A DNA stretch of 13,060 nucleotides from JBOGZD01 sp050697155. Lineage in GTDB: Bacteria; Actinomycetota; Thermoleophilia; Solirubrobacterales; 70-9. The stretch covers positions 1 through 13,060 of the forward strand of contig JBOGZD010000081.1 of the NCBI GenBank assembly GCA_050697155.1. Reading direction: 5' to 3'. The position numbers and the translations under genes were made by a program. Positions 12,104 through 13,060 of the stretch are shown here, piece after piece. Position 1 is the stretch's first letter. Each line of letters starts with the position of its first letter. The notes under the pieces were generated by a model that ran no database searches, had not been told where the DNA came from, and worked only from the letters and a program-made list of their open reading frames with translations.

Positions 12104-12745
12104 TCATCGCCGAACGCTCCCGCTGGTCGGCAGCGGCCTGCGCTGACCCGCCGCGCCGCGCAGGTCGGAGCCGAGCAGGCGGTCGGCGGCGGCGATGCAG
12201 ACCTCGAACATGTGTGCGGGGTTGACGGTCCAGTCGCGCATCGTGACCTGGACCGCGAGGCCGTCGATGATCCCGGCGAGGGCGAGGGCCGCCCCATCGA
12301 TCGAGTCGGGCGTGAACTCACCCGTGTCGGTGCCCTCGCGGATGATCCGCAGGATCAGGCCGCGCCATTCGTCGTCGAGGCGCTGGCGGGCCTCGCGCAC
12401 CCCGGGGTCGTGGAGGGCGCGTGCCCACAGCTCGATCCACAACCGCCATTCCTCGCCGCTCACCGAGCCCTCGATCAGGGCCAGCAACCGCTCGGTGGCG
12501 CTGTCGAGCTCAGCGAACTCGGCGGTGAGCTCCTCAGCGATGCGCTGCTCGGCGCTCGTCAGCGCCTCGGTCAGCAGGTCATCCTTGGAGCGGAACCAGT
12601 AGAGGACCCCGGCCGGGCTCGTCCCGGCCCGCTTGGCGATGTCGGAGATCCTGGTCTGAGCGACGCCGCGCTCGATGATCACCTCGGTCGCCGCCGCCAG
12701 GATCTGCGGCCTGCGAATGTGCTCGATCTGCGGACGCGGACTCAA
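12104..12745 (-). CDS. TetR/AcrR family transcriptional regulator, BetI-like C-terminal domain
   Basis: 213-aa repressor. The N-terminal helix-turn-helix is at residues about 13-60: QILAAATEVIIERGVAQTRI, SDIAKRAGTSPAGVLYWFRSKDDLL, with the TetR tyrosine Tyr49 in the recognition segment. The ligand domain carries ELWARALHDPGVREARQRLDDEWR and a terminal DGLAVQVTMRD...VNPAHMFEVCIAAADRLLG, close to BetI-type (TetR_C_6-like) regulators. The C-terminal tail is Arg/Pro-rich and variable. Start: TTG at 12745, with AAGGAGG about 11 nt upstream; no ATG or GTG lies between. An inverted TGAAC/GTTCA site upstream suggests autoregulation. Convergent with azlCD, so control of those genes through a shared promoter is not possible. 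Effector unknown; true targets may lie outside the window. Confidence 0.9.
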   Translation of the reverse strand: MSPRPQIEHIRRPQILAAATEVIIERGVAQTRISDIAKRAGTSPAGVLYWFRSKDDLLTEALTSAEQRIAEELTAEFAELDSATERLLALIEGSVSGEEWRLWIELWARALHDPGVREARQRLDDEWRGLILRIIREGTDTGEFTPDSIDGAALALAGIIDGLAVQVTMRDWTVNPAHMFEVCIAAADRLLGSDLRGAAGQRRPLPTSGSVRR

Positions 12746-12771
12746 CCGGAAGGTCTCCTCCTTGACTAAGC

Positions 12772-12785
12772 TGAACCGCCGTTCA
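12772..12785. promoter_or_regulatory. Putative TetR operator
   Basis: TGAACCGCCGTTCA: perfect 5-bp arms (TGAAC, GTTCA) with a 4-bp centre, lying 27 bp upstream of the TetR start and just before its ribosome-binding site. Its flanks (AAGC and AAGCT) extend the symmetry imperfectly. TetR-family operators are commonly palindromes of this size at the regulator's own promoter; binding by this protein is inferred. Confidence 0.5.
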
Positions 12786-13060
12786 AGCTAGCACGCGGCA
12801 GAGGTCCCGACAGCAAATTGGTCACCGCGTGAGTATCCGGTTTGCTCAGGCTGCGCCGAGGAGGCGCCTGGCGGGGTCCGGTGCTCGAGCGGACCCCGGC
12901 CACCGCGTTGTGCGCAGCGGGTCGGGCGGCGAGGGAAGCGGCACGGAGCCGGCTCCCGCCCCCCGCCGAGATGGCTTGAACCGTACATATGCACCGGCTC
13001 GAGCCATCTCGGCCGCCGGCGCTTGGCACCCGAGCTCGTCGCGGGCGCGCTCGTGCGAGG
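12786..13060. other. Non-coding region with three hairpins at the right edge
   Basis: I find no credible gene here; the minus-strand open frames have low-complexity Arg/Ala/Pro/Ser composition. Structure seen: GCGCC/GGCGC (12854-12858 with 12864-12868); CGGGGTCCG (12872-12880) with CGGACCCCG (12890-12898), perfect 9 bp and 9-nt loop; and a 19-bp near-perfect hairpin, 12965-12983 with 12995-13013 (one wobble, one mismatch, 11-nt loop). No promoter or terminator T-tract is clear. It may carry an untranslated RNA, or the 3' region of a gene beyond the window. Confidence 0.5.

Noticed and set aside
12766..13029. 87-codon minus-strand open frame at the right edge
   Set aside because: Low-complexity composition, overlaps the TetR operator and hairpins, no family resemblance.

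Overview
The window is uniformly GC-rich chromosomal DNA with densely packed genes and frequent GTG/TTG starts. The gene content (SucA-type 2-oxoglutarate dehydrogenase E1, actinobacterial-type aconitase A, an Arg/Gly-rich RTX tail, a c-di-AMP riboswitch in front of an NlpC/P60-like hydrolase) points to a high-GC actinobacterium. Thermoleophilia (Solirubrobacterales/Gaiellales-like) is my best guess; this is inference from protein flavour, not a phylogeny. I see no phage, IS, CRISPR, tRNA or rRNA.

Layout. 1-2658 (+): sucA, truncated at the left edge, ending at a bipartite hairpin (2677-2727) shared with the convergent 2741-4327 (-) gene, a secreted PQQ-type sugar dehydrogenase with a C-terminal RTX nonapeptide tail. 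Divergent from it is a small DUF3817-like membrane protein (4404-4721, +), closed by a strong hairpin terminator. 4722-5292 is a 571-bp non-coding stretch between convergent genes. It holds four 22-23-bp tandem repeats, a 78-nt inverted repeat, two back-to-back hairpins with a T-tract, a possible minus-strand promoter and the acnA terminator hairpin. 5293-10074 is a minus-strand run: a thioredoxin-fold/GST-N protein, two tandem paralogous short-chain dehydrogenases, a bipartite hairpin, then acnA. 10084-10370 is a divergent control region with a good sigma70-type promoter and a ydaO/yuaA c-di-AMP riboswitch leading into a secreted NlpC/P60-like hydrolase (10371-10940, +). azlC-azlD (10996-12074, +, ATGA overlap) encode a branched-chain amino acid exporter and converge on a BetI-like TetR regulator (12104-12745, -) with its own palindromic operator upstream. 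12786-13060 has no credible gene but several hairpins.

How it works together. sucA and acnA are two TCA-cycle enzymes from separate transcription units. The SDR/GST-N cluster is probably one operon of unknown substrate. The clearest regulatory story is c-di-AMP control of cell-wall hydrolysis through the riboswitch. I did not find a convincing wholly new system. The most unexplained material is the structured non-coding DNA at 4822-5212 and 12850-13013, which shares a short motif and may belong to a dispersed repeat or RNA family.
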